Part shown: one piece after another, positions 27,116 to 34,061 of the stretch
How positions within the stretch are numbered: the stretch's first letter is position 1
How the letters are laid out: each line of letters starts with the position of its first letter
NCBI RefSeq assembly: GCF_022647665.1
Contig: NZ_CP071872.1
Span: 1,302,001 to 1,366,000 of the forward strand
DNA from: Streptomyces formicae
Lineage (GTDB): Bacteria; Actinomycetota; Actinomycetes; Streptomycetales; Streptomycetaceae
Length of the DNA stretch: 64,000 nt
Direction of reading: 5' to 3'
Made by a program: the position numbers and the translations under genes
Notes under the pieces: model-generated
Seen by the model: the letters and a program-made list of their open reading frames with translations, nothing else
Told to the model about the DNA's origin: nothing
The model's database searches: none

Positions 27116-27700
27116 ATGGGAGAAGTTCTTGCTCTGGTCGAGGCCCGGTTGCGCACGGCGCTCGGCGAGCCCGACGCGCGCGCGGCGGTCACGTTTCTCG
27201 GCACGGACCGGATGGAGGTTCTCCGTTTCATCGACGGGGACATCGTCCGTTACGCCACGCTGGGCATGTCCGGGCAGCCGATGAACGACCCCCAGGACGT
27301 CCTCGCCGACCCCGTGAAGGGGCCCCGCGCGGAGCTGCTCCTGTCGGTCAGGGCCGGGCTCGCCGACACCGACAAGGTGCTCCGCCCGCTCGCGGTCCTG
27401 GCGTCGTCTCCGCAGGTCGAGGGCGTGATCGTGGCACCGGGCAACTCCATGGACCTCGGTGAGCCGCTGTGGCCGCAGGCGCCGTTCTCCTCCGTTCTGG
27501 TCGCCGAGTCCGGCGGTCTGGTGGAGGACTTGGAGCTGGACGATCCGATGGATCCGGTGCGCTTCCTGCCGCTGCTGCCGATGACGCCGAACGAGGCCGC
27601 GTGGAAGCGGGTGCACGGTGCGTCCGCGCTCCAGGAGCGGTGGCTGAAGCACGGCACGGACCTCCGAGATCCGCTGCGCAGGCCCGTACCCCTGACGTGA
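27116..27700 (+). CDS. Suppressor-of-fused (SUFU) domain protein
   Basis: The 194-residue product begins MGEVLALVEARLRTALGEP. It has the SUFU-like pattern VLRFIDGDIVRYATLGMSGQPM, GPRAELLLSVR, PLWPQAPFSSVLV and FLPLLPMTPNEAAWKRVHG. Bacterial SUFU-domain proteins are soluble and often found as immunity-like proteins or in unknown roles; nothing nearby points to a toxin. No strong Shine-Dalgarno precedes ATG 27116 and translation may be leaderless. The family call rests on pattern memory. Confidence 0.75.
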   Translation: MGEVLALVEARLRTALGEPDARAAVTFLGTDRMEVLRFIDGDIVRYATLGMSGQPMNDPQDVLADPVKGPRAELLLSVRAGLADTDKVLRPLAVLASSPQVEGVIVAPGNSMDLGEPLWPQAPFSSVLVAESGGLVEDLELDDPMDPVRFLPLLPMTPNEAAWKRVHGASALQERWLKHGTDLRDPLRRPVPLT

Positions 27701-27741
27701 CGTCAGTCCTCGTGCGCGTGGCGTGAAGTGACGTATCTCAT

Positions 27742-27813
27742 GGCCGAGTTGGTCGCGTTGGCTGAGTTGGCCGAGTTGGCCGAGACGGCGTAGTCGGCCG
27801 GGTCGGCCGATCG
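27742..27813. repeat. Eight 9-bp tandem units (GGCCGAGTT type)
   Basis: Eight consecutive 9-bp units from 27742 vary around GGCCGAGTT. They lie just past the stop of the SUFU gene and before the convergent MFS gene. An ATG at 27740 opens a 17-codon frame of Ala-Glu-Leu repeats ending at 27793, without a ribosome-binding site. Confidence 0.7.
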
Positions 27814-27831
27814 CAGTGGTCTCCGCCCCTG

Positions 27832-29085
27832 TCAGTCGGCGAAGACCGCGACTCCGTCCCGCGCGGCGGCGGTCGGCTGCCGCTCCGCCGTGCCGTGCGT
27901 CAGTGAAGCCCGCCGCGCCCACACGATCGCCGCTCCGGCCACCGCCGCGACGCCCGCGGCCACGAACGGCGCATGGACGTCTCTCCACTCCTCGATCTTC
28001 GGCGCCAGGTACGGGGCCGCGGCCGCCGCGAACCAGCGGACGAAGTTGTAGCCGGCGCTCGCCACCGGCCGCGGGGCGTCCGAGACGCCGAGGGCCAGCT
28101 CGGTGAAGACGGTGTTGTTCACGCCGATGAGGGCGCCGGACAGGACCGTGCAGACGACGGCCGTGGTGCGGTCCCCGTAGCCGAGCACCACCACGTCCGC
28201 CGCGAGCAGCAGCAGCGAGCCGGCCAGCACCCGGGTCGAGCCGTACCGCTGCTGGAGCCGTGGCGCGACCAGCACCGAGAAGACCGCGAGCAGAACGCCC
28301 CAGGCGAAGAAGACCGCCCCCGACCGGTACGGCGACATGTCCAGCACGAAGGGCGTGAAGGCCAGCACCGTGAAGAAGGCGTAGTTGTAGAAGAACGCCG
28401 ACGCCGCGGTGGTGGCGAGCCCACCATGGCCGAGCGCCTTCAGCGGGTCGAGCAGCGACGTCCTGCGGGCGGGCTTCGGCTGCTCCTTGAGGAAGGCCGC
28501 GATGCACAGGAAGCCGACCGCCATCAGCGCGGCGGTGCCGAAGAACGGGTAGCGCCAGCTCGCGTCGCCCAGGAGGGCGCCGAGCAGGGGGCCGCAGGCC
28601 ATGCCGAGGCCGAGCGCCGACTCGTACAGCAGGATCGCCGCGGCGCTGCCCCCGGCCGCCGCGCCGACGATGACCGCGAGCGCCGTCGAGACGAAGAGCG
28701 CGTTGCCGAGGCCCCAGCCGGCCCGGAAGCCGACGAGTTCGCCGACGGAGCCGGAGGTGCCGGAGAGCGCGGCGAAGACGACGACCAGTGCGAGGCCCGC
28801 GAGCAGGGTCCTGCGGCCGCCGAGCCGGCTGGAGACGTAGCCGGTGACCAGCATGGCCACCGCGGTGATCAGGAAGTACGAGGTGAACAGCAGCGAGACC
28901 TGACTCGGCGTGGCGTCCAGGCCCTTGGCGATGGACGGCAGGATCGGGTCGACGAGGCCGATGCCCATGAAGGCGACGACGGAGGCGCCGGCCGTGGCCC
29001 AGACGGCCTTGGGCTGGCGCAGGATGCCGGGGGTCGCCGTCCCTCCGGCTCCGTCTTCGGCTTCGAACGGGTCCTCTGCGCGCAT
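27832..29085 (-). CDS. MFS multidrug-type exporter
   Basis: ATG 29085 is preceded by AGAGGAG. The 417-residue protein has about twelve transmembrane helices and MFS motif A between helices 2 and 3 (GYVSSRLGGRRTLLAG). The MGIGLVDPILPSIAKGLDATPSQVSLLFTSYFL start is typical of DHA-family drug/proton antiporters. The N-terminus has a short acidic cytoplasmic tail. A near-consensus promoter with a palindrome in its spacer lies upstream (29129-29158), so a repressor probably controls it, though no regulator gene is adjacent. The substrate is unknown. Confidence 0.88.
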   Translation of the reverse strand: MRAEDPFEAEDGAGGTATPGILRQPKAVWATAGASVVAFMGIGLVDPILPSIAKGLDATPSQVSLLFTSYFLITAVAMLVTGYVSSRLGGRRTLLAGLALVVVFAALSGTSGSVGELVGFRAGWGLGNALFVSTALAVIVGAAAGGSAAAILLYESALGLGMACGPLLGALLGDASWRYPFFGTAALMAVGFLCIAAFLKEQPKPARRTSLLDPLKALGHGGLATTAASAFFYNYAFFTVLAFTPFVLDMSPYRSGAVFFAWGVLLAVFSVLVAPRLQQRYGSTRVLAGSLLLLAADVVVLGYGDRTTAVVCTVLSGALIGVNNTVFTELALGVSDAPRPVASAGYNFVRWFAAAAAPYLAPKIEEWRDVHAPFVAAGVAAVAGAAIVWARRASLTHGTAERQPTAAARDGVAVFAD

Positions 29086-29128
29086 GGGTGCTCCTCTATT
29101 TCTCCCGCTGGATCGGTGTGGCGTGCAA

Positions 29129-29158
29129 ATAATAAGTTAGGCACTCTAATGATTGCAA
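29129..29158 (-). promoter_or_regulatory. Near-consensus promoter with embedded operator for the MFS gene
   Basis: On the minus strand TTGCAA (29153-29158) and TATTAT (29129-29134) are separated by 18 bases. The spacer holds the palindrome TTAG-N5-CTAA (29137-29149). AT content is far higher than in the surroundings. The layout fits repression by a MarR- or TetR-type dimer blocking the promoter. Confidence 0.65.
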
Positions 29159-29257
29159 CATACATCCAGTTTTCCCTGGTGAACGCGGGTGAAAGCGGCG
29201 TGCCGGGCGGGTGATCGTCCTTGACGCGGCGCCGGGCGGGTAGGACCGTTGGGCGCT

Positions 29258-29896
29258 ATGAGGGGCGAACCCAGTTGCCCGAAGTGCGGTGGCCGGGTCA
29301 GGGCGCCCGGTCTCTTCGCCGACACGTGGCAGTGTGATGTGCACGGTTCCGTGCACCCGCTGCAGCCGGTGATCCCGCCCAGCGTCGAAGCCCTCAGTGT
29401 CGTGGTGGCCCGCGCCCAGGTGCCGGTGTGGATGCCCTGGCCGCTCCCGGTCGGCTGGCTCTTCACCGGCGTCGCGTACGCCGGTGACGACCGCAGTGGC
29501 GGGCGCGCCACCGCCGTAGCCTGCTCCGGTCCCGGACCCCTCGGCGGGGTGGGGGAGTTGCTGCTGGTCGCCGAGGAGCTCGGCGTCGGCCTCGGCGCCC
29601 GGTTCGCCGGGATCGACGGACCGGATCCGGGGCCGCACATGACCGTCGACAAGCCACCCCAGGCCAAGGTGCTCGCCGCGGGCCGGCCGACGCCGCTGTG
29701 GCACGTCAACGACGCCCCGGAGGACCGCGCCGTCTTCGCGGGCGAGGCGATGGGGCTCTGGCTGTGGGCGATCGTCTGGCCCGAGTCGACGGGCCTGCTG
29801 ATGTACGACGAGCTGATACTCACCGATCTGCGGGACGCGGGCTCGGAGGTGGACCTGCTGCCGTGTGGGGCGCTGTCGCCACGGTTGCTGTTCTGA
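29258..29896 (+). CDS. DUF6758 zinc-ribbon protein
   Basis: ATG 29258 gives 212 residues starting MRGEPSCPKCGGRVRAPGLF. The CPKC near the N-terminus with WQCDVHG after it forms a likely zinc ribbon of the Cys2-Cys/His kind. The rest (PVWMPWPLPVGWLFTGVAYAGDDRSGGRATAVACSGPGPLGG, LWHVNDAPEDRAVFAGEA, LLMYDELILTDLRD) is a conserved Streptomyces domain I know as DUF6758, of unknown function. It may be a small regulator or sensor. It diverges from the MFS gene; about 170 bp separate the starts. No clear Shine-Dalgarno is present. Confidence 0.82.
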   Translation: MRGEPSCPKCGGRVRAPGLFADTWQCDVHGSVHPLQPVIPPSVEALSVVVARAQVPVWMPWPLPVGWLFTGVAYAGDDRSGGRATAVACSGPGPLGGVGELLLVAEELGVGLGARFAGIDGPDPGPHMTVDKPPQAKVLAAGRPTPLWHVNDAPEDRAVFAGEAMGLWLWAIVWPESTGLLMYDELILTDLRDAGSEVDLLPCGALSPRLLF

Positions 29897-30107
29897 CGGG
29901 GACGCGGGGCGTGGGCGGACAGCTGCTCGCGGCCAGGGCTGGGGCGGGGCTGGGGCGGGGCTGTGGCCAGGGCTGCGGGCTGTTGGCTGTTGGCTGTGGC
30001 CACGGCTCCGGTGAGGGCTTTCACGTGATGCGGCGGTCCGGGTGATGTTCGATCCCCCGTTAGGATTGGACGTCCCCTGTCCGCCCCGAGCCCCGGAGCC
30101 GTACGCC

Positions 30108-30980
30108 GTGCGCATCGATCTGCACACCCACTCCACGGCTTCGGACGGTACGGACACCCCGGCCGAGCTGGTCCGCAACGCCGCGGCCGCCGGGCTCGAC
30201 GTCGTCGCGCTCACCGACCACGACACCGTGGCCGGCCACGCCGAAGCGATCGCCGCGCTGCCGGATCTCGACCGGCCGCTCACCCTCGTCACCGGCGCCG
30301 AACTCTCGTGCCGTGTCGAGGGCGTGAGCCTGCACATGCTGGCGTACCTCTTCGACCCCGACGAGCCCGAGCTGGCGCGCGAGCGCGAGCTGGTCAGGGA
30401 CGACCGCGTGCCGCGCGCCCGGGCCATGGTCGTCAAGCTCCAGGAGCTGGGTGTCCCGGTCACCTGGGAGCAGGTCTCCCGGATCGCGGGCGACGGCGCG
30501 GTCGGCCGCCCGCATGTCGCGTCCGCCCTCGTCGAACTCGGCGTCGTGCCCGATGTCTCCGCCGCCTTCACTCCCGACTGGCTGGCGAACGGCGGGCGTG
30601 CGTACGTCGAGAAGCACGAGCTCGACCCGTTCGACGCCGTCCGCCTGGTCAAGGCGGCCGGCGGTGTCACCGTCTTCGCCCACCCGCTCGCCGTCAAGCG
30701 CGGCGAGGTCGTGCCCGAGGAGGCCGTCGCCCGGCTCGCCGCGGCGGGCCTCGACGGCATCGAGGTCGACCACATGGACCACGACGAGCCGGCGCGCGCC
30801 CGGCTGCGCGGACTCGCCGCCGACCTCGGCCTGCTGCCCACCGGCTCCAGCGACTACCACGGCAGCCGCAAGACCTGCCGGCTCGGCGACTTCACGACCG
30901 ACCCGGAGATCTACGGCGAGATCACGCGCCGCGCGACCGGCGCGTTCCCGGTCCCTGGCACGGGCGGAACGTCCCGCTAA
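30108..30980 (+). CDS. PHP-domain metal-dependent phosphoesterase
   Basis: GTG 30108 gives 290 residues beginning VRIDLHTHSTASDGTDTP. PHP metal ligands are visible as HTH (motif I), ALTDHDT (motif II), TGAELSC, VGRPHVA, VFAHPLA and GSSDYHG. This set belongs to the YciV/RnaAM-like group, whose E. coli member is a 5-3 exonuclease and 3,5-nucleotide phosphatase; that activity here is by analogy. It is followed by a 180-bp gap with a C12 homopolymer and then marC on the same strand. Confidence 0.88.
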   Translation: MRIDLHTHSTASDGTDTPAELVRNAAAAGLDVVALTDHDTVAGHAEAIAALPDLDRPLTLVTGAELSCRVEGVSLHMLAYLFDPDEPELARERELVRDDRVPRARAMVVKLQELGVPVTWEQVSRIAGDGAVGRPHVASALVELGVVPDVSAAFTPDWLANGGRAYVEKHELDPFDAVRLVKAAGGVTVFAHPLAVKRGEVVPEEAVARLAAAGLDGIEVDHMDHDEPARARLRGLAADLGLLPTGSSDYHGSRKTCRLGDFTTDPEIYGEITRRATGAFPVPGTGGTSR

Positions 30981-31056
30981 AGAGACACGACCCCGGGCCG
31001 GCACTCCGGACCGGGTCCTCGAACGGGACCTGGTCGCGAGCTCCCCGCGTCCCACG

Positions 31057-31068
31057 CCCCCCCCCCCC
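31057..31068 (+). repeat. Twelve-base cytosine homopolymer
   Basis: A run of twelve C lies in the gap between the PHP gene and marC, 92 bases before the marC start. Such long runs are rare even in GC-rich DNA and are prone to slippage and to sequencing error. Confidence 0.85.
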
Positions 31069-31160
31069 GCGTCCTGTGCGCCGTCTCCGGCGGAGCTGCG
31101 AAGCCCCAGCCGTCCGGCATGCGCTGCACCCCACACCCCAACACCCCGCAAGGCATCACT

Positions 31161-31766
31161 GTGTTCGACGTCGCCGTCTTCGGCTCCCTCTTCCTGACCC
31201 TCTTCGTGATCATGGATCCGCCCGGGATCACCCCGATCTTCCTCGCCCTGACCTCCGGCCGCCCCGCCAAGGTCCAGCGCCGGATGGCCTGGCAGGCCGT
31301 CGCCGTCGCCTTCGGCGTCATCACCGTCTTCGGCATCCTGGGCCAGCAGATCCTCGACTATCTCCATGTCTCCGTGCCCGCGCTGATGATCGCGGGCGGT
31401 CTGCTTCTGCTGCTCATCGCGCTCGACCTGCTGACCGGCAAGACCGACGAGCCCAAGCAGACGAAGGACGTCAACGTGGCGCTCGTCCCGCTCGGCATGC
31501 CGCTGCTGGCCGGACCGGGCGCGATCGTCTCGGTCATCCTCGCGGTGCAGCACGCCGGCAGCGTCGAGGCGCAGATCTCGGTGTGGGCGGCGATCGTCGC
31601 GATGCACGTCGTGCTGTGGCTGACGATGCGCTACTCGCTGCTGATCATCCGGGTCATCAAGGACGGCGGTGTCGTCCTGGTGACCAGGCTCGCGGGCATG
31701 ATGCTGTCCGCGATCGCCGTGCAGCAGATCATCAACGGCGTCACTCAGGTGATCCAGGGCGCCTGA
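31161..31766 (+). CDS. MarC-family integral membrane protein
   Basis: The GTG at 31161 is preferred over an upstream ATG because VFDVAVFGSLFLTLFVIMDPPGITPIFLAL is the usual family start, and the length of 201 residues then matches MarC. Six transmembrane helices are visible. Conserved elements are MDPPGITPIFLAL, GMPLLAGPGAI and the final AIAVQQIINGV. MarC proteins were once linked to antibiotic resistance, but that is not established and the transported substrate is unknown. A perfect 18-bp hairpin follows the stop codon. Confidence 0.85.
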   Translation: MFDVAVFGSLFLTLFVIMDPPGITPIFLALTSGRPAKVQRRMAWQAVAVAFGVITVFGILGQQILDYLHVSVPALMIAGGLLLLLIALDLLTGKTDEPKQTKDVNVALVPLGMPLLAGPGAIVSVILAVQHAGSVEAQISVWAAIVAMHVVLWLTMRYSLLIIRVIKDGGVVLVTRLAGMMLSAIAVQQIINGVTQVIQGA

Positions 31767-31794
31767 GCCCTCCCCGTGGAGCCGGCCCCGGACA

Positions 31795-31838
31795 GCACTT
31801 CGCCCCCGTACGATCGCGACCGTACGGGGGCGAAGTGC
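31795..31838. terminator. Perfect 18-bp convergent terminator
   Basis: Arms 31795-31812 and 31821-31838 pair perfectly with an 8-base loop. It lies 29 bases after marC and 9 bases before the stop of the convergent small gene. Confidence 0.88.
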
Positions 31839-31846
31839 AGCTGTGG

Positions 31847-31999
31847 TTACGAGGCCGAGGTCTCGGCCGGCCGGATGTAGATACGCTGGCCGATTGCCGC
31901 GGCCTGCTGGACCATCCGGTTGACGGAGGCGGCGTCCACAACGGTGCTGTCCACGGCGGTGCCGTCGACATCGTCGAGTCGCATGATCTCGAAGCGCAT
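31847..31999 (-). CDS. Conserved 50-residue acidic/amphipathic protein
   Basis: The frame from ATG 31999 to TAA 31847 encodes 50 residues starting MRFEIMRLDDVDGTAVDSTV and ending in IYIRPAETSAS. GGGAG lies about nine bases before the ATG, a plausible promoter lies further up and a terminator follows. I recall very similar short proteins at this locus in other Streptomyces, with the same VVDAASVN and QQAAAIGQR parts, which supports expression. The fold looks like strand-helix-strand. No function is known. It is below common gene-length cutoffs and easily missed. Confidence 0.8.
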   Translation of the reverse strand: MRFEIMRLDDVDGTAVDSTVVDAASVNRMVQQAAAIGQRIYIRPAETSAS

Positions 32000-32069
32000 T
32001 AAGGGCTTCTCCCTTCTGTCCGTCTCTGTTCCGTACGTTCCAACGAGATGCAGGGGGCAAACATTCCCT

Positions 32070-32097
32070 ACGCTAAGGAAATTTTTTGGATGTCTAA
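32070..32097 (-). promoter_or_regulatory. Possible promoter of the 50-residue protein gene
   Basis: On the minus strand TTAGAC (32092-32097) and TAGCGT (32070-32075) are 16 bases apart in a locally AT-rich stretch containing six to seven consecutive A. Transcription would start near 32063, giving a leader of about 60 bases. Confidence 0.45.
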
Positions 32098-32139
32098 CTA
32101 CTGGCAGGTAGAGCCCGGCCTGCTCACAATGGGTTTCGT

Positions 32140-33036
32140 ATGAACGACGACGAGCTCACCAGTGTCAGCGCCCGCCTGGAGCGCACCAACGAGCTGCTCC
32201 AGCGCATGCTCGCCGAGGTCGCGAAGACCCCGTCCACGCATGCCATCTTCGTCGACGCCGGTTACGTCTATGCTGCGGCCGGGTTGCTTGTGGCGGGTAC
32301 CGAGGACCGGCGCTCCTTCGATCTTGACGCCGAAGGGCTGGTCGAGGCGTTCATCGACACGGCCCGCACGATCTTCGCGGACAGCCGGCTGCTGCGCGTC
32401 TACTGGTACGACGGCGCCAGGCGCCGTATCCACACCGCCGAGCAGCAGTCCATCGCCGATCTCCCGGACGTCAAGGTCCGCCTCGGCAACCTCAACGCAA
32501 ACAACCAGCAGAAGGGCGTCGACTCCCTCATCCGCTCCGACCTGGAATCGCTCGCCCGGCACCGCGCGATCAGCGACGCGGCGCTCGTCGGCGGCGACGA
32601 GGACCTGGTCCCCGCCGTCGAGGCCGCCCAGGGGTACGGCGCGCGCGTGCACCTGTGGGGCATCGAGGCCGCCGAGGGCGGCAACCAGGCGGAGCCGCTC
32701 CTCTGGGAGGCCGACAGCCGGCGCACCTTCGACCTGGACTTCTGCCGGCCGTACGTCACGCGGCGGCCCGTCACCACCTACGAGGAGGACACCGCGCCAC
32801 CCTCCCGCGAGGACGTGCGTTTCGTCGGTGCCCAGATCGCGGCGACCTGGCTCGCGGAGCGCGGCCGTGCGGCGATGGCGGAACTGCTGCCCGGGCATCC
32901 GTATCTGCCGGGATCGGTGGACCAGGATCTGCTCGTCGAGGCGGAGAAGCTGCTCCAGCACTCACTGCGGGGCTACGCGCCGCTGCGGCGTGCGCTGCGT
33001 GACGGCTTCTGGCAGCACCTGCAGAGCCAGTTCTGA
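32140..33036 (+). CDS. NYN-domain ribonuclease-like protein
   Basis: The 298-residue protein has a short N-terminal coiled segment (SARLERTNELLQRML). A NYN/PIN-like nuclease domain follows: IFVDAGYVYAAAG with the first acidic residue (Asp39), KGVDSLIRSDL with the second, and AALVGGDEDLVPAVEAAQGYG with the third acidic cluster. A C-terminal helical region (DVRFVGAQIAATWLAERGRAAM to LRDGFWQHLQSQF) may bind RNA or protein. NYN enzymes are metal-dependent RNases. It diverges from the 50-residue protein gene. No strong Shine-Dalgarno is visible. Confidence 0.85.
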   Translation: MNDDELTSVSARLERTNELLQRMLAEVAKTPSTHAIFVDAGYVYAAAGLLVAGTEDRRSFDLDAEGLVEAFIDTARTIFADSRLLRVYWYDGARRRIHTAEQQSIADLPDVKVRLGNLNANNQQKGVDSLIRSDLESLARHRAISDAALVGGDEDLVPAVEAAQGYGARVHLWGIEAAEGGNQAEPLLWEADSRRTFDLDFCRPYVTRRPVTTYEEDTAPPSREDVRFVGAQIAATWLAERGRAAMAELLPGHPYLPGSVDQDLLVEAEKLLQHSLRGYAPLRRALRDGFWQHLQSQF

Positions 33037-33042
33037 CCGGCG

Positions 33043-33888
33043 TCAGTACTGGTCCCAGAACGCGGTGAGCGCTCCGGCCGTCTCCAGCGGCCGGTCCGTG
33101 TTCGGCGAATGCTCGGCGCCTTCGACGACTGTGCGGTGCGCGCCGAGGCGCTGCGCCATGTCGTCGAGCAGCGGCACGGGCCAGGTGTCGTCCCGCTCGC
33201 CCGACAGCACGTGCTTGGGCAGCGGTACGGCGGCGAGTTCACCGACCCGGTCCGGCTCCACGGTCAACTGCCGTCCGGCGGCGAGGAGCTGGGCGGGGTT
33301 GTGGCGCAGCCAGCGACGCCGCAGGTCCTCCCGGCCCTGCCCGTTCGGCTCGGCCTCCTCCGGGGGGTCCAGCGCCCGCATGGCCTCCCAGACCTCGGCC
33401 ATGTCCATCGTGACGAGCGCGTCGCTCAGCAGCTTGACCTTGCTCCGCTGCCCGGGGCTGATCCGGGCCGGCCCCGACGAGATGAGTGTCAGCGTGCGGA
33501 ACGGCGCCGGGTCGGTGAGCACCGTGGCGCGGGCGATCTGGCCGCCGAGCGAGTGCCCGACGAGATGCACGGGCCCGCCGATGGCGGCGGTCTGCGCGAG
33601 TACGTCCTGCGCCAGCTCGCCCTGGGCATACGCCTCCTGGGAGTCGGGCCCCTCGCTCTCGTACTGCCCGCGCCCGTCGACGGCCACGGCCCGGTACCCC
33701 GCGGTGGTCAGGGGCTCCAGCATCGCGATGAAGTCCTCCTTGCTCCCGGTGTAGCCCGGCAGCAGCAACGCGGTGCCCCGCACCGCCCCGCCCGGCAGGG
33801 CGTCCAGCACGGCGAAGGCGCCGCGCGCGGTCTCGAGCATGCGGGCGCGGGCGCAGACGGGGGGCACGAAGGTGGGCGGCCGACTCAT
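33043..33888 (-). CDS. Alpha/beta-fold hydrolase
   Basis: The 281-residue protein shows the alpha/beta hydrolase order: LLLPGYTGSKEDF (oxyanion region), nucleophile Ser in VGHSLGGQIA, acidic residue in LSGERDDTWPVP and the catalytic His in EGAEHSPNTD. The substrate is unknown. It converges on the NYN gene with a gap of only six bases, and starts at 33888 after a GC-rich region. No signal peptide is seen, so it is cytoplasmic. Confidence 0.85.
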   Translation of the reverse strand: MSRPPTFVPPVCARARMLETARGAFAVLDALPGGAVRGTALLLPGYTGSKEDFIAMLEPLTTAGYRAVAVDGRGQYESEGPDSQEAYAQGELAQDVLAQTAAIGGPVHLVGHSLGGQIARATVLTDPAPFRTLTLISSGPARISPGQRSKVKLLSDALVTMDMAEVWEAMRALDPPEEAEPNGQGREDLRRRWLRHNPAQLLAAGRQLTVEPDRVGELAAVPLPKHVLSGERDDTWPVPLLDDMAQRLGAHRTVVEGAEHSPNTDRPLETAGALTAFWDQY

Positions 33889-33902
33889 GCGACGAGGCTA
33901 CC

Positions 33903-33952
33903 GGGGGCTCCGCCCCGCGGCCCCGGCGCCTCAATTGCCGCGGGGGCCCGGG
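33903..33952. repeat. Single copy of the GGGGCTCCGCCCC / CTCAATTGCCG repeat
   Basis: This stretch carries the same two blocks as the 24550-25020 array (GGGGCTCCGCCCC followed by GCGCCTCAATTGCC and GGGGGCCC) but only once. It shows that the array is an amplified form of an element found elsewhere in this chromosome. Confidence 0.6.
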
Positions 33953-34008
33953 ACGAGCACCGCGGGGGTCCCGCCGGGCGACGTTCCTGAGGGGACCGAG
34001 GGCACGGC

Positions 34009-34042
34009 CGAGGGCCCGCCCCCTCAGGGGGACGGGCCCTCG
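34009..34042 (-). terminator. Terminator of the DEAD-box helicase gene
   Basis: A 10-bp stem (34009-34018 with 34033-34042) encloses a 14-base loop that can itself pair. It lies 20 bases downstream of the helicase stop codon. Confidence 0.7.
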
Positions 34043-34061
34043 GATCGTGCTCGGCGGAGGC

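Noticed and set aside
30060..32060. Minus-strand open frame of 666 codons across PHP and marC
   Set aside because: It is a shadow of two real plus-strand genes and crosses the C12 run and the 18-bp terminator. The composition is Arg/Asp/Gly-rich without known motifs.
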